Part shown: piece by piece, positions 32,502-41,975 of the stretch
Position numbering within the stretch: position 1 is the first letter of the stretch
Layout of the letters: each line of letters opens with the position of its first letter
NCBI GenBank assembly: GCA_026125895.1
Contig: JAHCKG010000006.1
Coordinates: 108,385-172,384, forward strand
DNA length: 64,000 bases
Direction: 5' to 3'
Source of the DNA: Pseudolabrys sp.
Lineage (GTDB): Bacteria; Pseudomonadota; Alphaproteobacteria; Rhizobiales; Xanthobacteraceae
Position numbers and translations under genes: made by a program
The notes under the pieces: model-generated
What the model was told of the DNA's origin: nothing
Seen by the model: only the letters and a program-made list of their open reading frames with translations
Databases searched by the model: none

Positions 32502-33683
32502 ATGACCTTCAAACTCACACGACGCGCCGTCGTCGGCGGCATCGCCGGCACCATGGCGATGGACCTGCGTGCCTTCGCCCAAAACCTGCCGATGCCGACC
32601 TCGCCCGTGACGCTCAATTTCGTCGATGTCGCCGGCAATCTGGCGCTGACGCAGAAGATCATCGAGAACTATCGCGACAAGAATCCGAAGCTGGTGTCGC
32701 GCGTCAATTTCACCAAGGCGCCGGCGCCCGAACTGCCGGGCAAGATCAAGGCGCAGCAGGACGCCAATCGCGTCGATATCGACGGCGTGCTCACCGGAAT
32801 CGACGCGCTGTCGGCCGGCCTCGACCAGAAGCTCTGGATTCCGATCGCTTCCGAGTATGCAGCGAAGCTGCCGAAGCTCGACGACATCTATCTCGACGGC
32901 GCCAAGCAGATGCAGAGGCTCGCTTCGAACAACGGCGTCTGCGTCGTGTTCTGCCCGGCCGGCCCGGTGATGGAATACATGCCGGACAAGGTGAAGCAGG
33001 TGCCGCAGACCGCCGAGGATCTGCTCGCCTGGGCCAAGGCCAACCCGAACCGCTTCATGTATGCCCGCCCGGCCAACTCCGGGCCCGGCCGCATCTTCAT
33101 GATGGGCCTGCCCTACATTCTCGGCGACAAGGACCCGAAGGATCCGATCAACGGTTGGGACAAGACCTGGGCCTATCTCAAGGAGCTCGGCCAGTATGTC
33201 GAGTACTACCCGGCCGGCACCGGCCCGGTGATGAAGGAGCTCGGCGAAGGCTCGCGCGACATGATCCCGTCGCAGATGGGCTGGGACATCAACCCGCGTG
33301 CTCTCGGCGTCGTGCCGAAGGAGGCCAAGGTATTCTTCCTCAAGGGCTTCCACTGGATCCTCGACGCGCACTACCTGTGCATCCCGAAGGGCATCTCCAA
33401 CGAGAAGCTCGCAGTGCTGCTCGACCTCCTCAACTTCATGCTGACGCCAGAGCAGCAGGCGATCACTTACGACTCCGGCTACTTCTATCCGGGCCCGGCG
33501 GTGAAGAACGTGACGCTGGCGATGGCGCCGAAGGAGAGCCAGGACATCATCAAGGAATTCGGCCGTCCTGAATACGAGGCCGCGGTCCGCGACAACAAGC
33601 AGGAGCTGCCGCTGCTGCCCGACGCGCTGGTCAAGGCCTTCGCCCGTTGGGACGAGCAGATCGGCGCGCAGAAAAAGAAGTAA
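32502..33683 (+). CDS. ABC transporter extracellular solute-binding protein (family 1, PotD-like)
   Basis: Periplasmic receptor of 393 residues. The N-terminus FKLTRRAVVGGIAGTMA has a twin arginine before the hydrophobic stretch, so Tat export is likely, with cleavage near AFAQ. The mature part has the type-2 receptor layout (VTLNFVDVAGNLALTQKIIE, then LAWAKANPNRFMYARP, EQQAITYDSGYFYPGPAVKN). PotD and iron or putrescine receptors are related; the ligand is unknown. First gene of an importer operon with an ATPase and two permeases. Confidence 0.9.
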   Translation: MTFKLTRRAVVGGIAGTMAMDLRAFAQNLPMPTSPVTLNFVDVAGNLALTQKIIENYRDKNPKLVSRVNFTKAPAPELPGKIKAQQDANRVDIDGVLTGIDALSAGLDQKLWIPIASEYAAKLPKLDDIYLDGAKQMQRLASNNGVCVVFCPAGPVMEYMPDKVKQVPQTAEDLLAWAKANPNRFMYARPANSGPGRIFMMGLPYILGDKDPKDPINGWDKTWAYLKELGQYVEYYPAGTGPVMKELGEGSRDMIPSQMGWDINPRALGVVPKEAKVFFLKGFHWILDAHYLCIPKGISNEKLAVLLDLLNFMLTPEQQAITYDSGYFYPGPAVKNVTLAMAPKESQDIIKEFGRPEYEAAVRDNKQELPLLPDALVKAFARWDEQIGAQKKK

Positions 33684-33776
33684 GCGCCGCGACTGTCACG
33701 CGAAGAAGACTGGCGGCTCCGCCGCCGGTCTTCTCATGTCGGCGATGCTCCCTGCGATCGAAGGATACCTGTCATT

Positions 33777-34838
33777 ATGGCTATCGCCGCACGCGATTTC
33801 CGCGAACTACGCCTCGATGCAATGTGCCGCAACTTCGGCAACCTCAACGCGCTCAAGGGCGTCACGCTCAATGTCCGCCGCGGCGAATTCATCGCGCTGC
33901 TCGGGCCCTCCGGTTGCGGCAAGTCGACGGCGCTGAACTGCCTCGCCGGCCTGCTGACCTTGTCGGACGGCAGCATCTGGCTCGACAAGACCCGTATCGA
34001 CGAACTGCGGCCGGAAGAACGCGGCTTCGGCATGGTGTTCCAGAACTATGCGCTGTTCCCGCACATGAGCGTGCGCAAGAACATCGGCTTCGGCCTCGCC
34101 ATGCAGAACCGGCCTAAGGCGGAAATCGAGCGCAAGGTGGATGAGGCGCTCGCCATCGTTCGTCTGACCGATCAAGGCCACAAGCTGCCGGGTCAGCTTT
34201 CCGGCGGACAGCAGCAGCGCGTCGCCATCGCGCGCGCCATCGTCATCGAGCCGCCGCTGGTGCTGATGGACGAGCCGCTGTCGAACCTCGACGCGAAGCT
34301 GCGTCTGGAGATGCGCGCCGAAATCCGCCGCATCCACGAACTGATCGGCTCAGCGACAATCTACGTCACGCACGACCAGGAAGAGGCGCTGTCGCTTGCC
34401 GACCGCATCGTCGTCATGCGCTCCGGCGAGGTGCGCCAGGTCGGTACGCCCGAAGAGCTGTATGCGCGTCCGGCGCATGCCGACGTCGCCGAGTTCATGG
34501 GCTATCGCAACCAGATCAAGACGCGCGTCAGCGGCCCCGTTTCCGCCATGTCGGTGTCGCTCGGCGGCGTCAGCCTGCCGGCGACCCCGGTCGAGGCCAT
34601 GCGGGAGGGCACGGCCATCGCCGCGATACGGCCATCAGACCTGACGGTTGCGTCGGATGGCGTCATCGGCGTCACCGTCGATTCGGTTCAGTATCACGGC
34701 CAGGAATTCTATTGCTCGGGCCGCACCGCCGACGGCACCGATCTCTATTTCGTCGCCAAACGTCGCGTCGCCAAAGGCGACACCGTCATGCTCAGCGTCG
34801 CGTCGAACCGCGTGCTGGTCTATTCGGGGGAGCCATAA
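33777..34838 (+). CDS. ABC importer ATPase (PotA/MalK-like)
   Basis: ATPase of 353 residues. Walker A GPSGCGKST (about 43-51), Q-loop in VFQNYALFPH, signature LSGGQQQRVAIARA, Walker B LVLMDEPLSNLD, switch histidine in YVTHDQEEA. The C-terminal TOBE domain (about 245-353) is usual in spermidine, iron and sugar importers. The stop shares one base with the next start (TAATG), so it is coupled to the permease gene. Confidence 0.95.
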   Translation: MAIAARDFRELRLDAMCRNFGNLNALKGVTLNVRRGEFIALLGPSGCGKSTALNCLAGLLTLSDGSIWLDKTRIDELRPEERGFGMVFQNYALFPHMSVRKNIGFGLAMQNRPKAEIERKVDEALAIVRLTDQGHKLPGQLSGGQQQRVAIARAIVIEPPLVLMDEPLSNLDAKLRLEMRAEIRRIHELIGSATIYVTHDQEEALSLADRIVVMRSGEVRQVGTPEELYARPAHADVAEFMGYRNQIKTRVSGPVSAMSVSLGGVSLPATPVEAMREGTAIAAIRPSDLTVASDGVIGVTVDSVQYHGQEFYCSGRTADGTDLYFVAKRRVAKGDTVMLSVASNRVLVYSGEP

Positions 34839-35740
34839 TGAGCGGGCAAGCTGTCGGAGCCAGTACGCGGCCCGCCATGTCGCTGCGGACGCGCCTCAAG
34901 CTTCGCGACATCGACGGTGTGGCGCTGCTCGTCCTGCCAGCCGTGCTATTCGTCATCGCGCTGTTCGTCTATCCGTTCGTCTACGGTTTCGTGCTGTCGT
35001 TCCAGCCGAAGGCCGGCGATTTCCTGGCGAACTACCGCAAGTTCTTCTCCGATCCGTTTCTTTACGACACCATCGCCAACACCTTCCGGCTCGCCATTCC
35101 GGCGACGCTGATCAACGTTTTGATTTCGATCCCGATCGCACTGCGCGTGCGGCGCATGCAGCATCGCCGCCTGCTGACGACGATCCTCGTCATCCCGATT
35201 ACGCTTGGCACGGTGCTGATCGCCGAAGGCCTGCTGATCTATCTCGGCCCGCAGGGCTGGTTCAACCGCACCTTGGTGTTGTTTGGCTTCGAGAAGGTCC
35301 GTCTGGTGCACAACTACACCGGCGTGATGCTGTCGTTGATCCTTTCCGGGTTTCCCTTCGCGTTCCTGCTGACGCTGTCCTACATCACCGGTATCGATCC
35401 GTCCTTGGAACAGGCGGCCTCGACGCTCGGCGCCAGGGCCCGGGCGCGCTTCCGCCTCATCCTGCTGCCGCTGCTGGCGCAGGGTCTCGCGATCAACATC
35501 TGCCTGTCTTTCGTGCAGACATTTTCGGTGTTCCCGTCAGCGGTGCTGCTCGGCGCGCCGGCCGGCGCGACCCGCGTGATCTCGATAGCCGCCTATCAGG
35601 CGGCATACGAGCAGTACGACACGTCGATGGCATCGGCGATCGCCATGATCATGGGCTTTTGCCAGCTCGCGGTCGTCATATTGATCCTCGCGAGTCGCAG
35701 CTTCTTCTATCGCGGCGCCGCCGGCGGCGGGAAAGGATAA
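34838..35740 (+). CDS. ABC importer permease 1 (PotB-like)
   Basis: Permease of 300 residues from ATG at 34838, overlapping the ATPase stop by one base; a longer in-frame reading starting in the ATPase gene is rejected. Six hydrophobic segments, and the EAA loop is SLEQAASTLGARARARFRLI, the cytoplasmic helix that meets the ATPase. Followed three bases later by the second permease. It forms the channel with that protein. Confidence 0.93.
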   Translation: MSGQAVGASTRPAMSLRTRLKLRDIDGVALLVLPAVLFVIALFVYPFVYGFVLSFQPKAGDFLANYRKFFSDPFLYDTIANTFRLAIPATLINVLISIPIALRVRRMQHRRLLTTILVIPITLGTVLIAEGLLIYLGPQGWFNRTLVLFGFEKVRLVHNYTGVMLSLILSGFPFAFLLTLSYITGIDPSLEQAASTLGARARARFRLILLPLLAQGLAINICLSFVQTFSVFPSAVLLGAPAGATRVISIAAYQAAYEQYDTSMASAIAMIMGFCQLAVVILILASRSFFYRGAAGGGKG

Positions 35741-35743
35741 GCC

Positions 35744-36601
35744 ATGGCCCTGAGAAACCCCTTCTCATCGCAGACGCCCGGCGAACGCCTCTGGGCTTTC
35801 GCGATGTGGGCTTTCATGATCTTCTTCATCGTCAACTTCGTGGCGATGGCAGCGGCCGTGATCGTCAACTCATTCGGCACGCGCTGGCTCAATGCCTGGC
35901 TGCCGGCCGCCTTCACGACGCGCTGGTACAGCTCAGCCTGGAACGAGTTTCAGCTGCACGACGTGCTCATCGTCACTTTCGAGGTGGTCGGCGCCGTCGT
36001 GCTGCTATCGGGCTTGCTCGGCGTGCCGGCGGCCTATGCGCTGGCGCGTCGTAACTTTCCCGGCAAGCAGTTCGTTATTCTCCTGTTTCTGCTGCCAATG
36101 CTGATCCCACCGATCACTTTCGGCATCCCGCTGGCGACGGTGCTCTATCAGGCGCATTTCGGCGGCAATCTGACCGGCGTCATTCTCGCCAATCTGGTGC
36201 CGACGGTGCCCTTCGTGGTGCTGGTGATGATCCCGTTCATCGAACAGATCGACCCGCGTATCGAATCGGCCGCGCGCGTGTTCGGCGCCGGAACCTTCCG
36301 CGTCTTCATCCATATTCTCGTGCCGCTGCTGGCGCCGGGAATTCTCGCGGCGCTGCTCCTGGTGCTGGTGCGAACGATCGCCATGTTCGAGCTGACGTTC
36401 TTCACCGCGGGTCCCGGCAGCCAGACACTCGTCGTCGCACTGTACTACGCGGTCTACGCAGCCGGCGTGCGCGCCGGTCAGTCGATCGACGCGATGGCGG
36501 TGATCTACATGTTGACCACCCTGGTGTGGCTCCTGATCGCGCTGCGCTTCGTCGATCCGACGCAGATCGTCACCCGGGCCAAGCGTGAGGCCGCGCACTA
36601 G
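35744..36601 (+). CDS. ABC importer permease 2 (PotC-like)
   Basis: Permease of 285 residues with about six helices (WAFMIFFIVNFVAMAAAVIV, then VILLFLLPMLIPPITFGIPL). EAA loop: PRIESAARVFGAGTFRVFIH. Start ATG at 35744. Last gene of the importer operon; the MarR-type hpaR gene starts 78 bases downstream. Together the four genes make a complete type I importer for a small cationic, organic or metal-chelate solute, ligand unknown. Confidence 0.93.
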   Translation: MALRNPFSSQTPGERLWAFAMWAFMIFFIVNFVAMAAAVIVNSFGTRWLNAWLPAAFTTRWYSSAWNEFQLHDVLIVTFEVVGAVVLLSGLLGVPAAYALARRNFPGKQFVILLFLLPMLIPPITFGIPLATVLYQAHFGGNLTGVILANLVPTVPFVVLVMIPFIEQIDPRIESAARVFGAGTFRVFIHILVPLLAPGILAALLLVLVRTIAMFELTFFTAGPGSQTLVVALYYAVYAAGVRAGQSIDAMAVIYMLTTLVWLLIALRFVDPTQIVTRAKREAAH

Positions 36602-36679
36602 GGATTGCCGGACCCCGCGTCCGGGAATATGGGTTGACGGACCGGCCACGCCGGCTGGCAACGAACGGGGCGGGCGTCC

Positions 36680-37210
36680 ATGGCGAAGTCAACGACGCAA
36701 ATGCGTTTGCGCGATTTCTCGCGCTCGTTGCCGATGTCCCTGCTTAAGGCGCGTGAGGCGGTGATGAGCCATTTCCGCCCCAGCCTCAATCACTTCGGCA
36801 TCACGGAGCAGCAATGGCGTGTGCTCCGGGCGCTGTCCGCGGTCGAAACTATTGAGATCATGGCCCTGGCGGAGCGGACTTTCCTGCTGCCGCCGTCGCT
36901 GTCGCGCATCCTCAAGGATCTCGACGAGCGCGGCCTCATTGTGCGGCGCACATCGGAAACCGACCTGCGGCGCGGGCTCGTGTCGATCAGCGCGCGAGGC
37001 CGCGACCTCATCGACAAGGCCGGCGCCCATTCCGAGGCGATTTATCTTGAAATGACCGAGCGCTACGGCGCCGACAAGCTGGTGCGGCTGCAGGAGATGC
37101 TGCGCGACCTCGAGGCCGCGCTTGCGGCACCGATGGAGGCCAGCGCCTTGCCGAAGCGCGGCGCCGCCAAGGCCCGCCGCCCCAAGGGCGGCAAAACCGC
37201 CGCTCTCTGA
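36680..37210 (+). CDS. hpaR: HpaR-type MarR regulator of homoprotocatechuate catabolism
   Basis: MarR regulator of 176 residues. Residues 17-50 (SLPMSLLKAREAVMSHFRPS, FGITEQQWRVLRAL) match the HpaR subgroup closely. Winged helix: AERTFLLPPSLSRILKDLDERGLIVRRTSETDLRRGLV. HpaR represses the hpa operon until aromatic acid is present. The gene precedes hpaF-E-D-G-H-B-C on the same strand, and a perfect palindrome at 37266-37277 lies between hpaR and hpaF. The C-terminus is lysine-rich (KARRPKGGK). Confidence 0.9.
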   Translation: MAKSTTQMRLRDFSRSLPMSLLKAREAVMSHFRPSLNHFGITEQQWRVLRALSAVETIEIMALAERTFLLPPSLSRILKDLDERGLIVRRTSETDLRRGLVSISARGRDLIDKAGAHSEAIYLEMTERYGADKLVRLQEMLRDLEAALAAPMEASALPKRGAAKARRPKGGKTAAL

Positions 37211-37265
37211 GCGACTTGCGCGATCGGCCGGGTGCCCGGTTGACTCGTGAGCAATTCCGATTAAC

Positions 37266-37277
37266 TTAACATGTTAA
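37266..37277. promoter_or_regulatory. Probable HpaR operator (palindrome TTAACATGTTAA)
   Basis: A perfect 12-bp palindrome, AT-rich in GC-rich DNA, 25 bases upstream of hpaF. Size and base content fit a MarR dimer site. It would let HpaR block the promoter of the catabolic operon. Confidence 0.6.
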
Positions 37278-37302
37278 ATAACGAGATCCGCTGAGGAACG
37301 CC

Positions 37303-37689
37303 ATGCCGCATCTCACGCTCGAGTATTCGGCCAATGTCGAGGGCAGGGCCGACATCGCCGCTCTGTGCCGCGAGTTGCATGCTGCCGTGATGGCCTCCGG
37401 CCTGTTCGAACTCGGCGCCGTGCGCGTGCGCGCCTTCGCCGCGCAGCACTACGCCATCGCCGACCTCGATTCGCGTAATTCGTTCATCGACATGTCGTTT
37501 CGCATCGGCAAAGGCCGTAGCGCCGCAGAGAAGAAGGCGGCCGGAGAAGCGATCTTCGCTGCCGCGACAAAGCATTGCTCGGCGCTTCTGGCGGAGCCGC
37601 ATTTCGCGCTGTCGCTGGAAATTCGCGAAATCGATTCCGAATTGAGCTGGAAGAAGAACGCCATCCATCCGCGGCTGCGCGGCAAGTGA
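37303..37689 (+). CDS. hpaF: 5-carboxymethyl-2-hydroxymuconate delta-isomerase
   Basis: Small isomerase of 128 residues, the HpaF/CHMI length. Start MPHLTLEYSANVEG gives the N-terminal proline that serves as catalytic base in this tautomerase-like family. RSFIDMSFRIG-like residues (NSFIDMSFRIGKGRS) and FALSLEIREIDSELSWKKN are family blocks. It isomerises 5-carboxymethyl-2-hydroxymuconate in the homoprotocatechuate meta-cleavage route. First gene behind the operator; hpaE follows 25 bases later. Confidence 0.9.
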   Translation: MPHLTLEYSANVEGRADIAALCRELHAAVMASGLFELGAVRVRAFAAQHYAIADLDSRNSFIDMSFRIGKGRSAAEKKAAGEAIFAAATKHCSALLAEPHFALSLEIREIDSELSWKKNAIHPRLRGK

Positions 37690-37714
37690 TCGCGGAGCAA
37701 ATAGCAGAGTGACG

Positions 37715-39232
37715 ATGAGCAAGCTCGAATCCAACCTCGCCAAGGCGAACGATTATCTCGCGCGGTTTCGCGACGCCGGCGTGCTCAATCAGATCGGCGG
37801 CGAAGCCGTGCCGGCCGCCGACGGCGCCACCTTCGAGACCATCTCGCCGATCGACCTCAAGCCATTGGCCAAGGTCGCGCATGGCAAGGCCGCCGACATC
37901 GACCGCGCGGCGAAGGCCGCGAAGCAGGCGTTTCCGGCCTGGGCCGCCATGAGCGGCGACAAGCGCAAGGTGCTGCTGCACAAAATCGCCGACGCCATCG
38001 TCGCCCGCGCCGAAGAAATCGCCTTCGTCGAATGCATGGATACCGGCCAGGCGCTGAAGTTCATGGCCAAGGCGGCGCTGCGCGGCGCCGAGAATTTCCG
38101 CTTCTATGCCGACCGTGCGCCGGAAGCGCGCGACGGCAAGGCGCTGCGCATGGACGGCCAGCTCAACGTCACGAGCCGCGTGCCGATCGGCCCGGTCGGC
38201 ATCATCACGCCGTGGAACACGCCGTTCATGCTGTCGACGTGGAAAATCGCGCCGGCGCTGGCGGCGGGCTGCACGGTGGTGCACAAGCCGGCAGAGCTGT
38301 CGCCGCTCACGGCGCGGCTGCTGGTCGAGATCGCCGAGGAAGCCGGCCTGCCGAAAGGCGTGTGGAACACCGTCAACGGCTTCGGCGAGGACGCCGGCAA
38401 GGCGCTCACCCAGCATCCCGACATCAAAGCGATCGGTTTCGTCGGCGAAAGCCGCACCGGGTCGCTGATCATGGCGCAGGGCGCACCGACGCTGAAGCGC
38501 GTGCATTTCGAACTCGGCGGCAAGAACCCGGTGATCGTGTTCGCCGATGCCGATCTCGAGCGCGCGGCCGACGCCGTCGTGTTCATGATCTACTCGCTCA
38601 ACGGCGAGCGCTGCACCTCGTCGTCGCGGCTGCTGGTCGAGCACAGCATCTACGACAAGTTCACGCAGATCGTTGCGGAGAAGGCCAAGCGCATCAAGGT
38701 CGGCCATCCGCTCGATCCGGATACCGTAATCGGCCCGCTGATTCATCCGGTGCACGAGCGCAAGGTGCTCGATTATCTCGACATCGGCCGCCGCGAGGGC
38801 GCGACCGTCGCCGCCGGCGGCGGCAAGGTCGAAGGGCCGGGGGGTGGCTGCTACGTCGCGCCGACCTTGTTCACTGGCGCCAGCAACGGCATGCGCATCG
38901 CGCAGGAAGAAATCTTCGGCCCGGTGCTGACGGCGATACCGTTCAAGGACGAAGCCGATGCCCTCGCGCTCGCCAACGATGTATCCTACGGCTTGACCGC
39001 CTATCTATGGACGTCCGACGTGACGCGCGCGCTGCGTTTCACCGACGCGCTCGAAGCCGGTATGATCTGGGTAAACTCGGAGAATGTCCGCCACCTACCG
39101 ACGCCGTTCGGCGGTGTCAAAAGCTCCGGCGTCGGCCGGGACGGCGGCGACTGGTCGTTCGACTTCTATATGGAAACGAAGAACGTCGCTTTCGCCACCA
39201 CGAACCACGCGATCGCGAAACTCGGCGGTTAA
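37715..39232 (+). CDS. hpaE: 5-carboxymethyl-2-hydroxymuconate semialdehyde dehydrogenase
   Basis: NAD-dependent aldehyde dehydrogenase of 505 residues from ATG at 37715 (an in-frame GTG is at 37709). Motifs: NTPFMLSTWKIAPALAAGCT with the cofactor-binding asparagine, general base in FELGGKNPVIVF, nucleophile cysteine in NGERCTSSSR, and EEIFGPV. It oxidises the ring-cleavage semialdehyde formed by HpaD. Lies between hpaF and hpaD, which makes HpaE the right family member. Confidence 0.93.
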   Translation: MSKLESNLAKANDYLARFRDAGVLNQIGGEAVPAADGATFETISPIDLKPLAKVAHGKAADIDRAAKAAKQAFPAWAAMSGDKRKVLLHKIADAIVARAEEIAFVECMDTGQALKFMAKAALRGAENFRFYADRAPEARDGKALRMDGQLNVTSRVPIGPVGIITPWNTPFMLSTWKIAPALAAGCTVVHKPAELSPLTARLLVEIAEEAGLPKGVWNTVNGFGEDAGKALTQHPDIKAIGFVGESRTGSLIMAQGAPTLKRVHFELGGKNPVIVFADADLERAADAVVFMIYSLNGERCTSSSRLLVEHSIYDKFTQIVAEKAKRIKVGHPLDPDTVIGPLIHPVHERKVLDYLDIGRREGATVAAGGGKVEGPGGGCYVAPTLFTGASNGMRIAQEEIFGPVLTAIPFKDEADALALANDVSYGLTAYLWTSDVTRALRFTDALEAGMIWVNSENVRHLPTPFGGVKSSGVGRDGGDWSFDFYMETKNVAFATTNHAIAKLGG

Positions 39233-39262
39233 CAGCCCACGGATTGGATCAAGGAGGGGACA

Positions 39263-40243
39263 ATGCCGCTGCCGAAACCGAACCTCTATCCGCCCTTCAA
39301 TATCGTGCGCCTGTCGCACGTCGAATTCGTCGTCACCGATCTGGCGGTGTCGCGTGCCTTCTATGTCGATACGCTCGGCCTGCAGGTGACCTACGAGGAC
39401 GACCGGACGATCACGCTGCGCGCCATGGAAGAGCGCGGCCATCACTGCATCGTGCTCCGCCGCGGCGAGAAGCCGGTCGCCAACGGGCTGTCGTTTAAGG
39501 TTTATGACGAGCGCGATCTCGATCAGGCCTATGACTGGTTCCAGGGCCAGCAGTTGCCGGTGGACTGGGTCGAGCGGCCCTGGCAGGGCCGCACCTTGCG
39601 CAGCCGCGATCCGATCGGCATTCCGCTCGAATTCTACGCGCACATGGACCGGCTGCCGCCGATCCACCAGAAGTACAAGATGTACGCCGGCGTGAAGCCT
39701 CTGCGCATCGACCACTTCAACTGTTTCTCGACTAATGTCGATGACAGCGTCGCGTTCTACAATGCGATGGGCTTCCGCGTTACCGAATACACCGACGATG
39801 CGGAGACGGGCCGGCTGTGGGCGGCGTGGATGCACCGCAAGGGCGGCGTGCACGACATGGCCTTCACCAACGGCCGCGGCCCGCGCCTGCACCACACCGC
39901 GTTCTGGGTGCCGTCGCCGCTCAACATCATCGATCTGCTCGATCTGATGGCGACGACCGGCTACCTCAGCAACATCGAGCGCGGCCCCGGCCGCCACGGC
40001 ATCTCCAACGCTTTCTTCCTCTACATCCGCGATCCCGACGGGCATCGCATCGAGATCTATTGCTCGGATTATCAGACCGTCGATCCCGATCACGAGCCCA
40101 TTCGGTGGGACCTCAAGGACCCACAGCGCCAGACCTTATGGGGCGCGCCGGCGCCGCGCTCGTGGTTCGAGGAAGGCAGCTTCTTCGCCGGCGTCGAGGT
40201 GCGCGACGCCGAACTCAAGGCGCAGCCGATCGTGGCGCCGTAA
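39263..40243 (+). CDS. hpaD: 3,4-dihydroxyphenylacetate 2,3-dioxygenase (type I extradiol)
   Basis: Ring-cleavage dioxygenase of 326 residues made of two VOC/glyoxalase modules. Metal ligands are H151 (LRIDHFN), H211 (LHHTAF) and E264 (HRIEIY), matching the type I homoprotocatechuate dioxygenase pattern seen in Brevibacterium, not the LigB-type HpaD of E. coli. It opens homoprotocatechuate next to the hydroxyls using Fe(II) or Mn(II). GGGG-rich ribosome site AGGAGGGGAC precedes ATG 39263. The gene sits between hpaE and the FAH-family gene. Confidence 0.93.
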   Translation: MPLPKPNLYPPFNIVRLSHVEFVVTDLAVSRAFYVDTLGLQVTYEDDRTITLRAMEERGHHCIVLRRGEKPVANGLSFKVYDERDLDQAYDWFQGQQLPVDWVERPWQGRTLRSRDPIGIPLEFYAHMDRLPPIHQKYKMYAGVKPLRIDHFNCFSTNVDDSVAFYNAMGFRVTEYTDDAETGRLWAAWMHRKGGVHDMAFTNGRGPRLHHTAFWVPSPLNIIDLLDLMATTGYLSNIERGPGRHGISNAFFLYIRDPDGHRIEIYCSDYQTVDPDHEPIRWDLKDPQRQTLWGAPAPRSWFEEGSFFAGVEVRDAELKAQPIVAP

Positions 40244-40265
40244 TCGTATTGCTTGGGACGGAATA

Positions 40266-41129
40266 ATGACGCGCATCGCAAGCTACACGGCGGACGGCAA
40301 GCCCGGCTACGGCATCATCCGGGACGACGGCGTGGTGCATCTGTCGGCGCGGCACGGCGGGCGCTGGCCGAGCCTGCGTCAGGTCATCGAAGAAGGCGCG
40401 CTGACGCAGCTCGCCGAGGAGGGCGGCAAGTTCGCCGCCGATCTGCCGCTCGCCGCGATCCGCTACGAAATCCCGATCCCGGCTCCGGAAAAGATCATCT
40501 GCGTCGGTGTCAACTTTCCCGACCGCAATGCCGAGTACAAAGACGGGCAGGCGGCGCAGAGCAATCCGTCGCTGTTCGTGCGCTTTCCGCGTTCCTTCGT
40601 CGGCCATGACGTGCCGATCATCCGGCCTCGCGAGTCGATTCAGCTCGATTACGAGGGCGAGATCGCCATCGTCATCGGCAAGCCGGGCCGGCGCATCGCG
40701 GAGGCGCAAGCGCTCGAGCACATCGCCGCGCTCACATTGTGCAACGAGGGTACGATCCGCGACTGGGTGCGCCACGCCAAGTTCAACGTTACGCAAGGCA
40801 AGAACTTCGACCGCACCGGCTCGATCGGCCCCTGGCTCATTCCATATTCGGACGAGAACCAGATCGCCGATATTGCGCTGGAAACGCGGGTCAACGGCGA
40901 AGTGCGCCAGCAGGACCGCACCAGCCGCATGATCTTTTCGTTCCGCAAGATCATCAACTACGTCTCGACCTTCACCACTTTGGTGCCGGGCGACATCCTG
41001 GTCACCGGCACGCCGACCGGCGCCGGCGCGCGCTTCGATCCGCCGGTCTGGCTCAAGCCGGGCGACGTCGTCGAGGTCGAGGTCGACGGCATCGGTCTGT
41101 TGCGCAACGCCGTCGCGGACGAGGGATAG
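40266..41129 (+). CDS. hpaG: FAH-family isomerase/decarboxylase (HpaG-type)
   Basis: Fumarylacetoacetate hydrolase-fold enzyme of 287 residues. The metal site acidic residues fall in LDYEGEIAIVIGKPGRR, and GDILVTGTPTGAGARFDPP is the family end motif. In this setting it should decarboxylate 5-carboxymethyl-2-oxo-hex-3-ene-1,7-dioate and/or isomerise the product. E. coli HpaG holds two FAH domains in one chain; here only one is encoded, so it may do both steps as an oligomer. Followed after three bases by hpaH. Confidence 0.85.
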   Translation: MTRIASYTADGKPGYGIIRDDGVVHLSARHGGRWPSLRQVIEEGALTQLAEEGGKFAADLPLAAIRYEIPIPAPEKIICVGVNFPDRNAEYKDGQAAQSNPSLFVRFPRSFVGHDVPIIRPRESIQLDYEGEIAIVIGKPGRRIAEAQALEHIAALTLCNEGTIRDWVRHAKFNVTQGKNFDRTGSIGPWLIPYSDENQIADIALETRVNGEVRQQDRTSRMIFSFRKIINYVSTFTTLVPGDILVTGTPTGAGARFDPPVWLKPGDVVEVEVDGIGLLRNAVADEG

Positions 41130-41132
41130 GCC

Positions 41133-41936
41133 ATGATCGCGGCGGACAAGATCGAAGCGGCGGTGGAGCGGCTGGATACGGCGGAGCGCACGCGCGTGCA
41201 GACTGGGCTCATTTCGCTTGCGCACCCGGAAGCGACGATCGACGACGCCTACGCGATCCAGACCGCCTGGGTGAAGCGCAAGCTAGCGGCCGGCCGCCGC
41301 ATCATCGGCTGGAAAATCGGGCTCACGTCGCGCGCCATGCAGTCGGCGCTCAACATTGACACGCCGGATTCCGGCGCGCTGTTCGACGACATGGCGTTCG
41401 AGGATGGCGCCACCATCCCGCCGGACCGTTTCATTCAGCCGCGCATCGAAGCGGAAATCGCCTTCGTCATGAAGACGGCGCTGCGCGGGCCGGACGTCAC
41501 GATCGCCGACGTGCTCAAGGCCACCGACTACGTGACGCCGGCGCTGGAAATTCTCGACACGCGCATTCATCGCATCGACAAGGCCAGCGGCCAAGCGCGC
41601 ACCATCGTCGATACCATCTCCGACAACGCCGCCAATGCCGGTATCGTCACCGGCGGCACCGCGCTGCGGCCCGACGATGTCGATCTGCGCTGGATGGGCG
41701 CCATCGTGTCGCGCAACGAGATCGTCGAGGAAACCGGGCTCGGCGCCGGCGTGCTCAATCATCCGGCGCGCGGCATCGTCTGGCTGGCCAACCGTCTCGC
41801 CGACTACGGCGGCGGTATCGACGCGGGCCAGATCGTGCTTGCCGGGTCGTTCATCCGGCCAATCGAAGCGCGTCATGGCGACACTATTGTCGCCGATTAC
41901 GGGCCACATGGCTCGCTGAGTTGTCACTTCGCCTAA
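41133..41936 (+). CDS. hpaH: 2-oxo-hept-4-ene-1,7-dioate hydratase
   Basis: Hydratase of 267 residues of the HpaH/MhpD family, also FAH-like in fold. Blocks: GWKIGLTSRAMQSALNIDTP, GALFDDM, RIEAEIAFVMK, ALEILDTRIH and VLAGSFIRPIEARHGDTI. It adds water to the oxo-heptenedioate to give 2,4-dihydroxyhept-2-ene-1,7-dioate, the substrate of the HpaI aldolase. No hpaI is found in the window. Starts three bases after hpaG. Confidence 0.92.
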   Translation: MIAADKIEAAVERLDTAERTRVQTGLISLAHPEATIDDAYAIQTAWVKRKLAAGRRIIGWKIGLTSRAMQSALNIDTPDSGALFDDMAFEDGATIPPDRFIQPRIEAEIAFVMKTALRGPDVTIADVLKATDYVTPALEILDTRIHRIDKASGQARTIVDTISDNAANAGIVTGGTALRPDDVDLRWMGAIVSRNEIVEETGLGAGVLNHPARGIVWLANRLADYGGGIDAGQIVLAGSFIRPIEARHGDTIVADYGPHGSLSCHFA

Positions 41937-41975
41937 CGCGCAACAGGCGCGGGCTTGAAACTGGGAGGCAGGAAA

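Noticed and set aside
38032-39498. 488-codon open frame inside hpaE and hpaD
   Set aside because: Shifted frame of hpaE/hpaD; composition is arginine/alanine-rich without any domain.
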